Source: Clostridia bacterium (lineage in GTDB: Bacteria; Bacillota_A; Clostridia; UBA1381). Taken from it: DNA of 39,059 nucleotides. The notes under the pieces were generated by a model that saw only the letters and a program-made list of their open reading frames with translations, did not search any database and was not told the DNA's origin. The stretch covers positions 1-39,059 of the forward strand of contig JAFSSG010000025.1 in assembly GCA_017451145.1 (NCBI GenBank), written 5' to 3'. Within the stretch, counting starts at the first letter, position 1; every line of letters starts with the position of its first letter. Made by a program: the position numbers and the translations under genes. This document shows, piece after piece, positions 20,931 to 30,636 of the stretch.

Positions 20931-21590
20931 TTACTTTTTAACCGAAACGGTGACGCCGTCGCCAAGCGGTAAAATTACCGTTTCCAGCTCAGCACGTTGC
21001 ATCTGTGCCGATATAAACCGTCTGAGTCGCTTAACAATGGTTATTTTCCGCCTTATAACGTGTTCATCGTCCGCCGTCATTCCCTTATACAAAACATTAT
21101 CGGAAATAAGCATTCCGCCCTTTTTCAAAAGCCTTATGCAATCGTTTAGCATATATATATAATGTGCCTTAGGCCCGTCCAAAAAGATTATATCATATTC
21201 GCCCGTAAGAGTTTTTACCACTTCTTTGGCATCGTTTTGTATAACCTTTATACTGTCCGAAAGTCCCGCTTTTTCGATATTGTCTCTCGCAATTTCCGCC
21301 ATATCCGCATCCCATTCAAGAGTAGTGATACTTCCGCCCTTTTCAAGATACTGTGCCATTAAAATCGCGGAGTATCCTATTGCACATCCGACTTCTAAAA
21401 TCCTTTGCGGTTTTTTTGTGGCGGTGAGAACCTCCAAAAGCTTCGCCGTTTCGGGCTGAACTATCGGGATACTGTGCTTTTCCGCATAATCCTCAAGCTC
21501 CTTTAAAATCCCATGACGCATAGGAATTTCGCTACGTATATATGATGTTATGTAGGGATAAACTATGGCGTCTTTATCATATTCAACCAT
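20931..21590 (-). CDS. trmR: tRNA 5-hydroxyuridine methyltransferase-like O-methyltransferase
   Basis: This 219-residue SAM-dependent methyltransferase has motif I ILEVGCAIGYSAI (about 64-76), the acidic loop TTLEWD and metal/catalytic residues in IIFLDGPKAHY and LISDNVLYKG, as in the catechol-O-methyltransferase-like group. Next to a U32 gene it is best read as TrmR, which methylates ho5U34 to mo5U34 and widens wobble decoding. Its ATG overlaps the nrnA end by 8 nt and GGAGAG precedes it. A small-molecule O-methyltransferase is the alternative. Confidence 0.82.
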   Translation of the reverse strand: MVEYDKDAIVYPYITSYIRSEIPMRHGILKELEDYAEKHSIPIVQPETAKLLEVLTATKKPQRILEVGCAIGYSAILMAQYLEKGGSITTLEWDADMAEIARDNIEKAGLSDSIKVIQNDAKEVVKTLTGEYDIIFLDGPKAHYIYMLNDCIRLLKKGGMLISDNVLYKGMTADDEHVIRRKITIVKRLRRFISAQMQRAELETVILPLGDGVTVSVKK

Positions 21591-22539
21591 TTAACAGCTC
21601 TCCTACTGCTTTTACAATCTCTTGTTTTACTTCATCTGCCGTACTGCCTGTGATTTTCGCACCTGCCGCTTTGGCATGACCGCCGCCGCCAAAAGATTTT
21701 GCAATCCCTGATACCGATTTTTCACAGTTAGAACGGAAGCTCACCTTGATTTTATCCTGCGTTTCACGTATGGACACGGCTATTTTTGAGCCCTTTACGC
21801 TTCTTGCAATATCAACGATATCCCCCGAATCTCTTTCGGTTACATCATACTTTTTAAATAGCGTATCGTCTGCCGTAATCACCGTCAGTTGTCCGTCAAA
21901 ATAATCCTCGATATTCTGCATAATTTCGGCTTTCAGCCTGATTACGCAAAGCTCGTCAGTATCGTGCAAATTACGTGCGATTTCCGCATGATTTATGCCC
22001 GTTAAAAGAAGTTCTCCCGCAATTTGCATGGTTTTAGGCGTTACGTTGCTGTACTTGAAGCTGCCCGTATCGCTACTGATTGCCGCATACAGATTTTTTG
22101 CGATATCCTTATCTATGCCGATGCCCATTTGACAGAACAATCCGTAAAGAATTTCAGCTGTAGCTGACGCATCTGCATCGACACAGTTTGTTTTAGCAAA
22201 CATTGTGTTCGTTTCGTGATGGTCGATTGAGAGTGTGTTTTTCGCACTTTCAAACACTTTTATGCGATTTCCGAGCCGTTTTGTGTCTCCGCAGTCAAGA
22301 CAGATACACAAATCTGCCGTATAATCGGCATTTGCGTCAAAAACGGTGTAATCATCGCCCATAAAAGCTATACGCTTTTCAAGAGGTGCAGAAAAACAGC
22401 ATTTTACCGTTTTGCCCAATGGCCTTAATGCCAACTGCATGGCAAAGCAACTGCCGACAGAGTCCGCATCTTCTTCCTCATGGGCAATAATATTGATTGT
22501 ATCCGACTTCAAAATAAGCTCAATAACATCATTCATCAT
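21583..22539 (-). CDS. nrnA: Bifunctional oligoribonuclease/PAP phosphatase (DHH-DHHA1)
   Basis: This 318-residue protein has the DHH motifs HEEEDADSVGS (residues 20-30), CLDCGD, SIDHHETN and SSDTGSF, and the C-terminal DHHA1 FGGGGHAKAAGA. NrnA degrades nano-RNAs of two to five nucleotides and dephosphorylates 3',5'-phosphoadenosine. The first motif has EEED where HNNPD or HVSPDGD is more usual. The start ATG 22539 overlaps rbfA by 11 nt, the usual rbfA-nrnA coupling in Firmicutes. Confidence 0.9.
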   Translation of the reverse strand: MMNDVIELILKSDTINIIAHEEEDADSVGSCFAMQLALRPLGKTVKCCFSAPLEKRIAFMGDDYTVFDANADYTADLCICLDCGDTKRLGNRIKVFESAKNTLSIDHHETNTMFAKTNCVDADASATAEILYGLFCQMGIGIDKDIAKNLYAAISSDTGSFKYSNVTPKTMQIAGELLLTGINHAEIARNLHDTDELCVIRLKAEIMQNIEDYFDGQLTVITADDTLFKKYDVTERDSGDIVDIARSVKGSKIAVSIRETQDKIKVSFRSNCEKSVSGIAKSFGGGGHAKAAGAKITGSTADEVKQEIVKAVGELLNG

Positions 22540-22885
22540 TTTGCCCTTTCATTATATCCTGCAAGACCTTGTTTATATACGCACCGTGTTCGATAGAGTC
22601 GTCTATCTCAAATAAAAACTCTGGTGTGATACGCAAATCAACACGTCTGCCCATCTCGCGTCTGATATAGCCGGATGCGGATTTTAAGCCCTCTAACGCC
22701 TTTTTCTTGACCTCATCATCGCCCATAACGCTGATGTAGCATTTCGCATAGCTTAAATCGTTTGTTACATTTACGGCAACAACGCTTGTCAGAAGCGGTA
22801 TTCTTTCGTCTTTAAGCTCCCTTATAACCGACGCAAGTTCCCTACGAACCTCTTCATTTATTTTATTTATCCTGTTTTTTGCCAT
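22529..22885 (-). CDS. rbfA: 30S ribosome-binding factor A
   Basis: This 118-residue single KH-like protein (NKINEEVRRELASVIRELKD, later HGAYINKVLQDI) has the normal RbfA length and helps mature the 30S 5' domain of 16S rRNA. It lies 18 nt after infB and overlaps nrnA, the conserved order. Confidence 0.95.
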   Translation of the reverse strand: MAKNRINKINEEVRRELASVIRELKDERIPLLTSVVAVNVTNDLSYAKCYISVMGDDEVKKKALEGLKSASGYIRREMGRRVDLRITPEFLFEIDDSIEHGAYINKVLQDIMKGQNDE

Positions 22886-22903
22886 AGCATATCTGCCTTT
22901 CCG

Positions 22904-25279
22904 CTATCTTTCGATTTCCTCCATAATGAAGCACTCGACTGTGTCGCCTTCTTTAATGTCGTTGAAGTTTTCAATACTGAGACCGCATTCAAATCCTTCT
23001 GCAACTTCTTTGGCATCGTCCTTAAACCGCTTCAGGCTGCCGATTTTGCCCTGATAAATAACGATTCCGTCACGCACTAATCTTATCTCGGCATTTCTCG
23101 TTATCTTTCCGTCGGTCACATACGCACCTGCGATTGTGCCTACGCCTGAAACCTTGAATGTCTGACGGATTTCGGCATGACCTATGATGCTCTCCTTAAA
23201 TTTCGGATCAAGCATACCTTTCATTGCCGACTCTATTTCCTCTATCGCCTGATAGATTATGCTGTAAAGACGTATATCTACATCTTGCGATTTTGCTGCT
23301 GCCAAAGCACCCGAATCGGGACGTACATTAAAGCCGACAATAATCGCATTTGACGCATTTGCAAGCATAACGTCGGACTCATTTATAGCACCGACACCGC
23401 CGTGTATCGCACGTACTCTTACCTCATCATTTGAGAGCTTTTCAAGTGATTGTTTAACAGCCTCAACAGAGCCTTGAACATCAGCCTTTATGATTATGTC
23501 AAGCTCTTTCATATTGCCCTCGTCGATCTGGTCAAACAGATTGTCAAGAGAAACCTTAACTGTCTGGCTGAATTTATTCTCCTTCTGTTCATGCTTTCTC
23601 GACTCCGCAACATCACGGGCAAGTTTTTCGTCCTTAACCGCAAAAATGCGTTCTCCGCCCATAGGTGCTTCGGAAAGTCCCTGAATTTCAACAGGCGTTG
23701 CAGGACCTGCCGTTTTAATTCTTCTGCCCTTATCGTTTGTCATTGCACGGACATGGCCGACAGCCGTTCCTGCGATTACGACGTCACCTACATTTAAAGT
23801 TCCCTCCTGAACCAAAACGGTAGCAACAGGTCCCATACCCTTATCTACACGGGATTCTATTACCGTTCCTTTTGCAGATTTGTTCGGATTTGCCTTTAAT
23901 TCCTTCATATCGGCAACAAGCAGAACCATTTCCAAAAGTCCGTCAATATTCGTTTTATTTTTAGCGGAAACCTCAACACAAACCGTGTCTCCGCCCCACT
24001 CTTCCGGCACAAGCTCATGCTCTACAAGCATCTGCTTTACACGTTCAACATTTGCATTTTCCTTATCAATCTTATTTATCGCAACAACTATCGTGACATT
24101 TGCCGCTTTTGCGTGATTTATCGCCTCTATCGTCTGTGGCATAATTCCGTCGTCAGCGGCTACTACAAGGATTGCCACATCTGTAACCTGTGCACCTCTT
24201 GCACGCATGGTTGTAAACGCCTCGTGTCCCGGTGTGTCCAAAAATGTTATGTCACGGTCGCCGAGTCTTACGCTGTATGCACCTATGTGCTGTGTTATGC
24301 CTCCCGCCTCAGTATCGGTAACCGATGTATGACGGATCGCATCCAAAAGCGAGGTTTTGCCGTGGTCAACGTGTCCCATTACGACAACAACAGGCGGACG
24401 CGGCACTAAATCCTCCGGCTTATCCTCTTCCTCTTTAAAGAGTATATCCTCTTTTGTGATAATTATTTCAGGCTTTGCCTCAACACCGAAATCGGAGGCA
24501 ATAAGTGCTGCCGTATCATAGTCGATCGACTGCGTAATTGTCGCCATAACGCCCAGCATCATCAGCTTTTTAACAACTTCTGCCGCACCTTTTGAAAGCT
24601 TTGACGCAAGTTCGCCAACAGTTATCATTTCCGGAATTTCTATTTCGGTAGGAGTCTGTTTTTCCTTCTTCTTAGGAGCTTCCTTAGGCTTAAAATCCTT
24701 TTCCTTTTGTTGCTGCTTTTTGCCGAATTGTTGCTTTTTGCCGCCACGCTCAAGCTTGGAAACGTCATCATCCGTAACCAAATTTTCAAGACGCTCTCTT
24801 GACGCAATCTTGTCAAGCTCAACCGTCGATGTTCTCGTATCAACATAGCGTACCTTTTTCGCATCTTCCGCAGAAATTACATATTCCTTTTTGTTATCCT
24901 GCGGTATTTCAACAACCTTTTCACCAATCTTCCTGCTCTTTTGAGGAGTTTTTTGCTGAGGTCTTCTTCTTTCAACCTTTTTGACCTCAGGCTTTGGCTC
25001 AGGCTTCGGCTCTGCCTTTTTCTCTTCTTCAGGCTTTTTCTCCTCTTCCGGCTCTTCCTCTGCCACTTTCGGCATTTCTTCAAGCGGAGGCTTTATGATA
25101 GGCGTATCGCCTATGTCATAGAGTGTCGTATAAATATCAAAAATAAGCCCCAACTGCTCTTCAGTAAGCGGAGATGTCGCCTTTACCGTGACGCCGAAAG
25201 CTTCAAGCCGTTCTATAATATCCTTGCTTGTGACTTTCAGGTCCTTTGCTATCTGGCTTATTTTAATGTTATCTGCCAT
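22904..25279 (-). CDS. infB: Translation initiation factor IF-2
   Basis: This 791-residue GTPase brings initiator tRNA to the ribosome. It has an N-terminal IF2_N domain ([12 protein letters not shown]), a long K/E/P-rich linker and a second IF2_N-like domain ([14 protein letters not shown]). The G domain has [21 protein letters not shown] and SAK motifs, followed by domains II-IV ending in [14 protein letters not shown] 25279 (MADNIK) is chosen; ATG 25288 is in frame but very close to AAAGGA, and both overlap ylxQ. It is part of the rimP-nusA operon. Confidence 0.97.
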   Translation of the reverse strand: MADNIKISQIAKDLKVTSKDIIERLEAFGVTVKATSPLTEEQLGLIFDIYTTLYDIGDTPIIKPPLEEMPKVAEEEPEEEKKPEEEKKAEPKPEPKPEVKKVERRRPQQKTPQKSRKIGEKVVEIPQDNKKEYVISAEDAKKVRYVDTRTSTVELDKIASRERLENLVTDDDVSKLERGGKKQQFGKKQQQKEKDFKPKEAPKKKEKQTPTEIEIPEMITVGELASKLSKGAAEVVKKLMMLGVMATITQSIDYDTAALIASDFGVEAKPEIIITKEDILFKEEEDKPEDLVPRPPVVVVMGHVDHGKTSLLDAIRHTSVTDTEAGGITQHIGAYSVRLGDRDITFLDTPGHEAFTTMRARGAQVTDVAILVVAADDGIMPQTIEAINHAKAANVTIVVAINKIDKENANVERVKQMLVEHELVPEEWGGDTVCVEVSAKNKTNIDGLLEMVLLVADMKELKANPNKSAKGTVIESRVDKGMGPVATVLVQEGTLNVGDVVIAGTAVGHVRAMTNDKGRRIKTAGPATPVEIQGLSEAPMGGERIFAVKDEKLARDVAESRKHEQKENKFSQTVKVSLDNLFDQIDEGNMKELDIIIKADVQGSVEAVKQSLEKLSNDEVRVRAIHGGVGAINESDVMLANASNAIIVGFNVRPDSGALAAAKSQDVDIRLYSIIYQAIEEIESAMKGMLDPKFKESIIGHAEIRQTFKVSGVGTIAGAYVTDGKITRNAEIRLVRDGIVIYQGKIGSLKRFKDDAKEVAEGFECGLSIENFNDIKEGDTVECFIMEEIER

Positions 25280-25589
25280 ATTGTTCATCAATCCTTTCTG
25301 TTTTGGACAAAATTGCATTCTTGAAATTATCGTCATTTACCGAAACAACCATTCTGCTGTCCGTACCTATCGCTTTTCCAAGCTCGGTATCTTCGGCAAA
25401 TACTATATATTCTACGCCGTAATGGCTACAAGTGTTAATCACCGATTTTTTTGCGTTTTCCGAAATGTTCGATGCAATAATTATCAGTTTTGACTGCCCT
25501 TGTTTTATTGCCTTTTCGCATAAAAATTCGCCTGACGTTACCTTCCCTGCACGTTTTGCAAGTCCCAACATTCCAAGTGCCTTATTCAC
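25269..25589 (-). CDS. ylxQ: L7Ae/L30e-family RNA-binding protein YlxQ
   Basis: This 106-residue protein has the L7Ae fold ([17 protein letters not shown], then [16 protein letters not shown]), likely binding kink-turn RNA. It begins with GTG overlapping the YlxR end and runs into infB. Order and length are as in Bacillus. Confidence 0.9.
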   Translation of the reverse strand: MNKALGMLGLAKRAGKVTSGEFLCEKAIKQGQSKLIIIASNISENAKKSVINTCSHYGVEYIVFAEDTELGKAIGTDSRMVVSVNDDNFKNAILSKTERIDEQYGR

Positions 25590-25836
25590 CTTTCACCGCC
25601 TCCGATATTTCGTCGTACAGGCTGTCCGGTATTGCCGTTTTAAAATGTCTTGAAATTGCACGGCGTTTTTTTGCGTTTTTTACACATTCCTCATTCTTGC
25701 AGATATATGCACCCCTGCCACTTTTTTTACCGCTTATGTCGATTTCGGCAGTATCGCCGTTTTTTACGATGCGTATAAGCTCACTTTTGGGTTTCATCTG
25801 CCTACAAGTAACGCACATTCTTTCAGGTGTATGCAT
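25582..25836 (-). CDS. rnpM: YlxR/RnpM family RNA-binding protein
   Basis: This 84-residue protein has the family signature ERMCVTCRQMKPKSELIRIV and GRGAYICKNEECVKNAKKRRAISR. YlxR was recently named RnpM for modulating RNase P. It starts 4 nt after nusA with AAAGGAAT upstream. Confidence 0.92.
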   Translation of the reverse strand: MHTPERMCVTCRQMKPKSELIRIVKNGDTAEIDISGKKSGRGAYICKNEECVKNAKKRRAISRHFKTAIPDSLYDEISEAVKGE

Positions 25837-25839
25837 TTA

Positions 25840-26868
25840 TTATTCCTTTCCTGCCGAAATATCAATCTTCCAGCCGGTCAATCTTGCTGCTAATCTTACA
25901 TTTTGACCTGATTTTCCGATTGCAAGGGATAACTGACTTTCAGGAACTGTTACCTTAGCACTTTTCTCCTGTTCGTTCACTTCAACCGTAAGCACTTTTG
26001 ATGGACTCAGCGATGCTGAGATGTACTCTACAGGGTCCTCGCTCCATTTTACGATATCGATCTTTTCAAAATTGAGCTCGTCGCTGACCGCCTGTACTCT
26101 TGAACCTCTCGGTCCTATACAAGCGCCTTGAGCGTCGATGTCGGGATTTTCGGAATAAACCGCAATTTTTGTTCTTGAACCGGGCTCACGGGATACCGAC
26201 TTGATTTCAACAAGTCCGTCCTGAATTTCAGGCACTTCCTGGAAAAACAGCCTTTTTACAAGTCCCGGATGCGTTCTTGACAGCACAATCTGCGTTCCCT
26301 TATTTCCGTTTTTGACTTCGCTGACATAGCATTTTATCGGTCTTCCTACCTCATAATATTCTGTGTCAACCTGCTCTTTTTCAGGCAAAATCGCCTCAAC
26401 TTTTCCAATATCCACAAAAATATTTCCGCGTTCCATACGGTCGATTTTACCCGTCAAAACGTCATTTTCCTTCTGTGTATATTCGCTGAAAATATTTCCG
26501 CGTTCAGCTTCTCTTATTCTCTGCGTTATAACCTGCTTCGCCGTCATTGCCGCAATTCTGCCAAAGTTAGAGGGTGTTACTTCAATATTTACCACATCGC
26601 CAAGCTCGTACTTTTTGCTGATTTTACGTGCGTCCTTTAACGAGATTTCGAGCTGAGCGTCTGCCACTTCCTCAGTAACCGTTTTCTGTGCATAAACGCT
26701 TATTTTACCCGTTTTGCTGTCAACTTCGGCACACACATTCTGTGCCGACGCAAAATTCTTCTTGTACGCAGCAACCAATGCCGCCTCCAAGGCTTCTAAA
26801 ATAACCGCCGTGTCTATGCCCTTTTCCTTGCATAAATCAGAAAGAGCACTTAAAAGTTCTTCGTTCAT
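25840..26868 (-). CDS. nusA: Transcription termination/antitermination factor NusA
   Basis: This protein of about 342 residues has the NusA N-terminal RNA-polymerase-binding domain, an S1 domain (DVLTGKIDRMERGNIFVDIGKVEAILP in part), and two KH domains (second with LSLAIGKSGQNVRLAARLTGW). It lacks the C-terminal acidic repeats of E. coli, as expected for Firmicutes. ATG 26868 is chosen; a TTG at 26880 is in frame. Confidence 0.96.
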   Translation of the reverse strand: MNEELLSALSDLCKEKGIDTAVILEALEAALVAAYKKNFASAQNVCAEVDSKTGKISVYAQKTVTEEVADAQLEISLKDARKISKKYELGDVVNIEVTPSNFGRIAAMTAKQVITQRIREAERGNIFSEYTQKENDVLTGKIDRMERGNIFVDIGKVEAILPEKEQVDTEYYEVGRPIKCYVSEVKNGNKGTQIVLSRTHPGLVKRLFFQEVPEIQDGLVEIKSVSREPGSRTKIAVYSENPDIDAQGACIGPRGSRVQAVSDELNFEKIDIVKWSEDPVEYISASLSPSKVLTVEVNEQEKSAKVTVPESQLSLAIGKSGQNVRLAARLTGWKIDISAGKE

Positions 26869-26885
26869 TTTTCTATCCAACCTTT

Positions 26886-27344
26886 CTAAAATTCAAAGTG
26901 CAGCTTTATATATGCCGCCTCTTTTATGTTTACCGATATAACTTCGCCGAGGTATTCTATTTTTGCAGTTTTCCCGTCAAAATCCAAAAGGGTTCCGCAA
27001 AATTCTTTTAGTCCGTCCTTTTCGGCAAAGAGCTTTACATCAACTTCTCTGCCCTTAAAATAGTCAAACTCACGCTTTGTTTTGAGTTTTCGCTCTAAGC
27101 CCGGCGAGGACACTTCAAGCGTATATTCCGTTTTTATTGGGTCCAGCTTATCAAATTCAGTCTCGAAAGCTTTTGAAAAGGCTTCGCAATCGTCAATGCC
27201 GACTCCGCCGTCTTTGTCGATAAAAATCCTCAGATACTGCTTTCCCGCTTCCTTTTTAAGCTCCGCATCAATTACCGTTACTCCCATTTTTTCCGCAACA
27301 GCGTCGCCCGTTTCAAATGCAAGTTTTACTGCATCTCCTGCCAA
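26886..27344 (-). CDS. rimP: Ribosome maturation factor RimP
   Basis: This protein of about 152 residues has the RimP core (EKMGVTVIDAELKKEAGKQYLRIFIDKDGGVGIDDCE in part, then YTLEVSSPGLERKL). It assists 30S assembly. The start is TTG 27344, set by GGGAGG at good spacing; no ATG fits. It is the first gene of the operon, with a leader hairpin upstream. Confidence 0.93.
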   Translation of the reverse strand: MAGDAVKLAFETGDAVAEKMGVTVIDAELKKEAGKQYLRIFIDKDGGVGIDDCEAFSKAFETEFDKLDPIKTEYTLEVSSPGLERKLKTKREFDYFKGREVDVKLFAEKDGLKEFCGTLLDFDGKTAKIEYLGEVISVNIKEAAYIKLHFEF

Positions 27345-27366
27345 AAAAACACCTCCCAAAATCAAA

Positions 27367-27386
27367 GAGTGGGCGTCTGCCCACTC
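27367..27386 (-). other. Leader hairpin of the rimP operon
   Basis: GAGTGGGC (27367-27374) and GCCCACTC (27379-27386) form an 8-bp GC-rich stem 22 nt before the rimP start. It is followed by TTTGATTTT on the minus strand, too weak a U-tract for a sure terminator. It may protect the 5' end or attenuate. Confidence 0.5.
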
Positions 27387-27412
27387 CTAAGAAAACATCT
27401 ATTAGCATCCTT

Positions 27413-27440
27413 ATTATACCACATATTTTGGAAAATGCAA
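27413..27440 (-). promoter_or_regulatory. Promoter of the rimP-infB operon
   Basis: TTGCAT (27440-27435) and TATAAT (27418-27413) with a 16-nt spacer lie about 70 nt before rimP. They are the best promoter for the long downstream operon. Confidence 0.75.
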
Positions 27441-27459
27441 TAGTTTTTACAAATATTTT

Positions 27460-28797
27460 TTATTCGTCAAGATTATAAATTTCCTCCAAAGGCGTTTTGT
27501 TAGGCTCAACGGGAGGTGTTTTCGGTTCTTCCTTTGGCTCTTCCTTTGGTGTTTCCTTCGGTTCGGACGGTTTCTGCTCCGTTTTCGGCTCTTCCTTCGG
27601 AGCTTCCTGCGTTTCCTTTACCTTTTCATTATAATCGGCAGCCGCTTTGGTCATATTCCCTGCTTTTAACGGCGTCTGCGGATTTTTGCCCGACAGCGTG
27701 ATTTTATCGCTTATTTCCCCGTCTATGCCGAAATTCTCGCTTATAAGCGTCTTTGTCGCCGCTAAATCACATACAAAGTATGACGCACCGCCAATGGTCT
27801 TATTTTCACCTGCTAAGCTGAAACTCTTAATATTCTCGCCTGAAATTTTATTCAGGTAACGTATGTATTTTGCTATGTCGCCCGTTGATATATTGGTTTT
27901 TATTTCCTTTGAAATCTGTGAATATATGGCGGGAAAGTTCATTATATGCCCCAGATTCAGTTTTTGCTCAGCTACCGCCTTCAAAAACTCCTGCTGTCTT
28001 TTTACACGGTCGGTATCGCTTCCCGTACCGACGCCGTAATTACTCTTTCTGTATCTTAAAAACTGCTGTACCTGATTTCCCGAAAGGGTTTGAACTCCCG
28101 GCGACAGATGGATATGCAAATTCTGATAAGGATCGTCATAATTCATGCCCCGTCCCTTACCCTCAACGTCCGGAACATCATAAACTACGCCTCCGAGGCT
28201 GTCAAAAAGGTGGTCTATTGATACGAAAGAGAACTCAATATAGTAATTTATCGGAATTCCTGTCAGCTGGGTTACCGCCTCTGCCGTCGCCTGAACGCCC
28301 AAAATCTTCTTGTTATCGCCCTCTGCCGTCATTGCATGGACAGCATTTATCTTTTTTGTCGCGTTCTTATTTGTCACATATACCTTTGTATCTCTCGGCA
28401 CAGACAACAGGTTTGCCCTGCCTTCATTAACATCATAGGACGCCACCATAATTGCATCGGTGCGGAGTCCTGATTCGTCAACACCCAACAAAAGCACATT
28501 TATCTTTCCGTCCTCAAGCGGTGCTAAAATATCATCGTCGCTAAAAAGATTCATTCCCATCGCCAAAACGATAAACACAAACAAAAGGACAAGTATCACG
28601 ACAAAAACCTTTTTGAAATTCCCTTTCTTTTTCGGTTTTTTTGTCGGCTTTTCTCCGCGTCTTTCCCTTTGGATTTCGTCTATGATGCTGTCATACGGCT
28701 CTTGCGATGCGTACTGCTTTTCTGAAACGGCGTCCTTCTTAGGTTGCACCGCTTTTTTTACTGCCTTCGAGTTATTCTTAGGTCTTGCTCTTTTCAC
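27460..28797 (-). CDS. LytR-CpsA-Psr family wall-polymer ligase (LCP), copy 1
   Basis: This 445-residue protein has a basic cytosolic N-terminus, one membrane helix (about 64-85), and an extracellular LCP domain with LLGVDESGLRTDAIMV, LSVPRDTKV and YRKSNYG..DRVKRQQ. It ends in a P/K/E-rich tail with EEPK repeats. LCP enzymes move undecaprenyl-linked glycopolymers onto peptidoglycan. It starts at GTG (TAGGAG upstream), 12 nt after copy 2. Confidence 0.92.
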   Translation of the reverse strand: MKRARPKNNSKAVKKAVQPKKDAVSEKQYASQEPYDSIIDEIQRERRGEKPTKKPKKKGNFKKVFVVILVLLFVFIVLAMGMNLFSDDDILAPLEDGKINVLLLGVDESGLRTDAIMVASYDVNEGRANLLSVPRDTKVYVTNKNATKKINAVHAMTAEGDNKKILGVQATAEAVTQLTGIPINYYIEFSFVSIDHLFDSLGGVVYDVPDVEGKGRGMNYDDPYQNLHIHLSPGVQTLSGNQVQQFLRYRKSNYGVGTGSDTDRVKRQQEFLKAVAEQKLNLGHIMNFPAIYSQISKEIKTNISTGDIAKYIRYLNKISGENIKSFSLAGENKTIGGASYFVCDLAATKTLISENFGIDGEISDKITLSGKNPQTPLKAGNMTKAAADYNEKVKETQEAPKEEPKTEQKPSEPKETPKEEPKEEPKTPPVEPNKTPLEEIYNLDE

Positions 28798-28808
28798 TTT
28801 ATTTTCTC

Positions 28809-30023
28809 CTATTCTTTTGTAGGATTCGCACTCGGTCTTACTATCTCAGTGGATTTAGACGGCTTTTCCGCCGTTTCCGTTTCAACTTTTTCTGTCGTTT
28901 CCTTAGTGGTTTCCTTTTCTGTTTCCTTCTTTTCCGGTGTTTTTTGAGTAGTGACTTTTTTATCGGTCACGGTGTTTTTTGTCTTTTGCGTATCGGTCAC
29001 CGTTTCTTCGATCGGCTCTTCCTCTTTCTTGACGATTTTAACATCCTTTGCGATGCTCTTTCCGTCAGCGGAATGAATTGTTGCCTTTGATGCGTCATAA
29101 CCAAACGTTTCTTCTATTAGCTTTTTTGTTTCCTCCATATCGGGAACCCAGAAGGATGCACCGTAACTCTCGCTGTCGGCAGTTCCCGGCAGAGAATAGG
29201 CATGTATATTCTCGCTTGATAAATCCATAACGTTAAAAGCATATTTGGTTACATCAGTCGGTTTGAAGTTCGTCTTGATATGCTTTTGCAAAACCTTAAA
29301 AATATCGGGCATTTTTGATATAACCGACGCATTCAGCTTCTGCTTTGCAAGTTCTTTTATGAAATTCTGCTGTACCTTTACCCTGTCGATATCGCCCAGC
29401 GGGTATTTCCTGAATCTCACAAGCTGTTCCGCCTTGTCGCCGTCAAGGTGCTGATATCCCTTTGTGAGATGGATATGAAGATTTTGCACAGGGTCATCAT
29501 AATTCATATTCTGCGGAACATCATAATCAACTCCGCCGAGAGCATCAATCATCTCCCTGAACGCCTCAAAAGTGAATTCGACATAATAGTTTATGGGTAT
29601 TGCCGTAAGCCGTGAAACAGCTTCTATTGTGCCGTCAACGCCCTTCATTTTCCCGTCTTTTTTTATTGCGTATGCACAGTTTATCTTCTGGTATCTGCCC
29701 CCAACGTACATCCTCGTATCTCTCGGTATTGACAGTATGTTAACGGCATCGTTATCCATATCGTATGTCGCAATAAGAATTGTGTCGGTTCTCGTGCCGT
29801 CATTATCCAGCCCGACAACCAAAATATTTATTTTGCCCGTTTCCTTATCCACTTCGGTAATGTTTTCGCTTTCCTCTGCTACCTCTTCATAAGTCATAAA
29901 AAGACCGCCAAACCACATAACCGAAACAAATGCAATCACTAAAACCGCCAAAGAAATGCCGAAAACGGCAAGTCGTTTTTTTAGCGAAAACTTTGTTTTT
30001 TTCTTTACCCTTCTATGCTTCAA
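28809..30023 (-). CDS. LytR-CpsA-Psr family wall-polymer ligase (LCP), copy 2
   Basis: This 404-residue paralogue of the next gene has a basic N-terminus, a membrane helix (about 16-38) and an LCP core (VVGLDNDGTRTDTILIA, LSIPRDTRM, FRKYPLGDIDRV). The C-terminal tail is rich in T/K/E. The start is TTG with AGAGGT upstream. The tandem pair could attach different polymers, for example the secondary polymer that SLH proteins bind; that link is inference. Confidence 0.92.
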   Translation of the reverse strand: MKHRRVKKKTKFSLKKRLAVFGISLAVLVIAFVSVMWFGGLFMTYEEVAEESENITEVDKETGKINILVVGLDNDGTRTDTILIATYDMDNDAVNILSIPRDTRMYVGGRYQKINCAYAIKKDGKMKGVDGTIEAVSRLTAIPINYYVEFTFEAFREMIDALGGVDYDVPQNMNYDDPVQNLHIHLTKGYQHLDGDKAEQLVRFRKYPLGDIDRVKVQQNFIKELAKQKLNASVISKMPDIFKVLQKHIKTNFKPTDVTKYAFNVMDLSSENIHAYSLPGTADSESYGASFWVPDMEETKKLIEETFGYDASKATIHSADGKSIAKDVKIVKKEEEPIEETVTDTQKTKNTVTDKKVTTQKTPEKKETEKETTKETTEKVETETAEKPSKSTEIVRPSANPTKE

Positions 30024-30056
30024 CTGCTTTTACCTCTGTCTATCATAATCTTCCAT

Positions 30057-30085
30057 ATTATATAACATCTATCATTTTATGTCAA
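30057..30085 (-). promoter_or_regulatory. Promoter of the LCP operon
   Basis: TTGACA (30085-30080) and TATAAT (30062-30057) are full consensus with a 17-nt spacer, 34 nt before the LCP copy 2 start. Confidence 0.85.
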
Positions 30086-30193
30086 TATGCCTTTATTATA
30101 TTGCATTTTCAAAAAAATACTACTATAATAAAAGAAAAAGCTGCGTTGTGCGTCGCAACTTTTTCCATTAAAGAATATTAAGGGGAAGGTATT

Positions 30194-30223
30194 TTGTAAG
30201 TTTCATACTTACAGGTACATAAT
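30194..30223 (+). promoter_or_regulatory. Possible promoter with palindrome before the NusG-II gene
   Basis: TTGTAA (30194-30199) and CATAAT (about 30218-30223) are about 18 nt apart. GTAAGT (30196-30201) and ACTTAC (30207-30212) form a perfect inverted repeat overlapping the -35 region, as an operator would. Confidence 0.45.
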
Positions 30224-30288
30224 AGCATACTATTGTGTCACCCTTATGAACTGATTGTAAAAAAATTGTGAACTTGAAAGGAGCTGCC

Positions 30289-30636
30289 GTGAAAAAGAAC
30301 GATTTTATTTTCATACTTTCAGTACTGCTCGTTTTGGCGGTATCTTTCCCGATTATCAAAAACAGTGCAAAGGACGGAAATACCGTCAGAATCACGGTTG
30401 ACGGCAAGGTTTTTACAGAAAAACCGCTTTCTGAAAATTGCGAAATACATATAAACGGCACGAATACTGCCGTTATCGAAAACGGTGCTGTATATATGAA
30501 AGATGCGTCATGTCCCGACAAGCTGTGTATGCATCAGGGCAAAGCCTACGACTCTTCAAAAAAGATAATATGTCTTCCGAACAAGGTGGTAATAGAAGTT
30601 ATCAAAAAATCCGAAATCGATACGGTGGTGAAATGA
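30289..30636 (+). CDS. NusG domain II-containing protein
   Basis: This 115-residue protein has an N-terminal hydrophobic anchor (FIFILSVLLVLAVSFPII) and a NusG_II-type beta domain with DASCPDKLCMHQGK and IICLPNKVVIEV. It is not transcription factor NusG but an extracytoplasmic domain often found beside Gx transporters and flavin-linked electron-transfer genes. The start is GTG 30289, set by AAAGGAG. It overlaps the next gene (ATGATG). Confidence 0.85.
   Translation: MKKNDFIFILSVLLVLAVSFPIIKNSAKDGNTVRITVDGKVFTEKPLSENCEIHINGTNTAVIENGAVYMKDASCPDKLCMHQGKAYDSSKKIICLPNKVVIEVIKKSEIDTVVK

Noticed and set aside
27367..27386. Intrinsic terminator upstream of rimP
   Set aside because: The stem is good, but only a broken U-tract follows and it lies after the operon promoter, so it is listed as a leader hairpin.
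30134..30165. Terminator between the LCP and NusG-II genes
   Set aside because: The stem (with a mismatch) lies upstream of both divergent genes, where nothing needs to be ended; it may be chance or a regulatory hairpin.
30289..30636. Transcription factor NusG
   Set aside because: It has an N-terminal membrane anchor and only the domain II fold, and lacks the NGN domain.
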